A stretch of DNA of 64,000 nucleotides, taken from Aureimonas sp. SA4125 (GTDB lineage Bacteria > Pseudomonadota > Alphaproteobacteria > Rhizobiales > Rhizobiaceae). Position numbers and translations under genes: made by a program. The stretch lies in NCBI RefSeq assembly GCF_019973775.1, contig NZ_AP025032.1, positions 682,001 through 746,000 of the forward strand, written 5' to 3'. This document shows, in pieces, positions 63,477 to 64,000 of the stretch (position 1 is its first letter; every line of letters begins with the position of its first letter). The notes beneath the pieces are model-generated. The model worked only from the letters and a program-made list of their open reading frames with translations, searched no databases and was not told the DNA's origin.

Positions 63477-64000
63477 CTAGACGCCCTTGCCGGCATCGGA
63501 GGCGCCACGCGTCCGGCGTCGGCGAAGGAGAAGGCCGGTGCCGAGCGTCAGGCCGATGACGAGGAAGGAGATCGCCGTCGTCATCGTCCCGAGCGCGTAG
63601 ATCGCCGGCGTCGTGACCGTCGAGGTGAGGCCCTGGAGTTCCAGCGGCAGCGTGTTCGGCCCGCCGATTGCCTGGCTGGTCCTGGCGATCTCGTCCCAGG
63701 AAAGGGTGAAGCCGAACAGCGCGACGCCGATGAGATAGGGCGAAATGATCGGCAACACGACATGGCGAAAGGTCTGCCAAGGCGTCGCGCCGAGATCGCG
63801 CGCGGCCTCCTCATAGGCCGGATTGAAGCGGTTGAAGACGACGAACATGATCAGCATGCCGAAGGGCAGCGTCCAGGTGAGATGGGCGCCGAGCGCCGAG
63901 GTGAAGAGACCCATGGCCGACTGGAAGCCCGGGCCGGCGAGACCCGTCGATTTCAGGAAATCGTCGACGATGCGAAATTCCAGCGCGATGCCGAGCGAGA
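63477..64000 (-). CDS. ABC transporter permease (spermidine/putrescine PotC type), N-terminal part missing
   Basis: This is an inner-membrane permease cut by the right edge of the window. The visible 173 or so residues include the coupling loop with EEAARDLGATPWQTFRHVVL and the final helices (ISPYLIGVALFGFTLSWDEI, ISFLVIGLTLGTGLLLRRR). The EAA-loop pattern is that of PotB/PotC-like transporters for polyamines, opines and related amines. The frame is open to the window end, so the ATG at 63914 is internal. With the racemase and DUF3830 genes it forms a leftward cluster. Confidence 0.9.
   Translation of the reverse strand, partial: SLGIALEFRIVDDFLKSTGLAGPGFQSAMGLFTSALGAHLTWTLPFGMLIMFVVFNRFNPAYEEAARDLGATPWQTFRHVVLPIISPYLIGVALFGFTLSWDEIARTSQAIGGPNTLPLELQGLTSTVTTPAIYALGTMTTAISFLVIGLTLGTGLLLRRRRTRGASDAGKGV

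Overview
The window is high-GC bacterial chromosome. Gene content and order point to an alphaproteobacterium of the order Hyphomicrobiales (Rhizobiales). The evidence is the dxs-xseB-deacetylase-aroC block, the coxBA-ctaB-ctaG-coxC-SURF1 block followed by ispH-thrB-rnhA, a CcrM-type cell-cycle methyltransferase beside mutY, and the dciA-dsbA-ppdK neighbourhood. A genus cannot be fixed from the sequence alone; Aurantimonadaceae or a relative is only a guess.

Layout. 0-4 kb: a leftward housekeeping run (aroC, histone-deacetylase-like amidohydrolase, xseB, dxs; dxs runs off the left edge). 4-11.5 kb: small exported DUF1344 protein, histidine phosphatase, fabI, J-domain protein, RT0821-type lipoprotein, pdxH, an unrecognised Cys-cluster protein at 8.5 kb, tldD and an IalB-like secreted protein. 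11.7-18.4 kb: a complete aa3-type cytochrome c oxidase locus with structural subunits II, I and III, haem O synthase, copper chaperone, SURF1, a 44-residue CoxF-like protein and a DUF983 protein. 18.5-23.4 kb: ispH, thrB, rnhA, a peroxiredoxin, a DsbD-N-like periplasmic protein and YqgE. 23.5-30 kb: a leftward operon thrC, M16 peptidase, GNAT and a membrane PAS-(degenerate GGDEF)-EAL protein. 30-43.8 kb: lipoprotein, HAD, ccrM, HAD, mutY, an O-antigen-ligase-like protein, DciA, DsbA, a divergent PPDK, a small unknown protein, acyl-CoA synthetase and a DUF1499 membrane protein. 43.9-46.5 kb: MBL hydrolase, RsuA-type pseudouridine synthase and RsmC-type methyltransferase.

From about 46.6 to 52.1 kb the character changes. 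There is a repeat-rich non-coding stretch, a ynfA gene with an altered 3' end at a G7 tract, a chemoreceptor gene broken by a one-base frameshift and with more A/T-ending codons than the other two receptors, AT-rich DNA, a decayed IS630-type transposase, and an intact IS66-family element with perfect 16-bp terminal repeats and an 8-bp target duplication. This is the accessory part of the window.

From 52.2 kb to the end lies a leftward sugar-uptake cluster (GntR regulator, ribose-type ABC transporter, medium-chain dehydrogenase, rhamnose-mutarotase-family protein). Two rightward chemoreceptors follow, one membrane-bound and one soluble with two PAS domains. The window closes with a leftward cluster of an ABC permease (cut by the right edge), a hydantoin/Asp-Glu racemase-family protein and a DUF3830 protein.

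No clear new multi-gene system was found. The best leads are the unknown Cys-cluster protein, the PPDK-like protein with an altered nucleotide-binding half, the IS66 insertion, and the run of single-base lesions around 47-50 kb.
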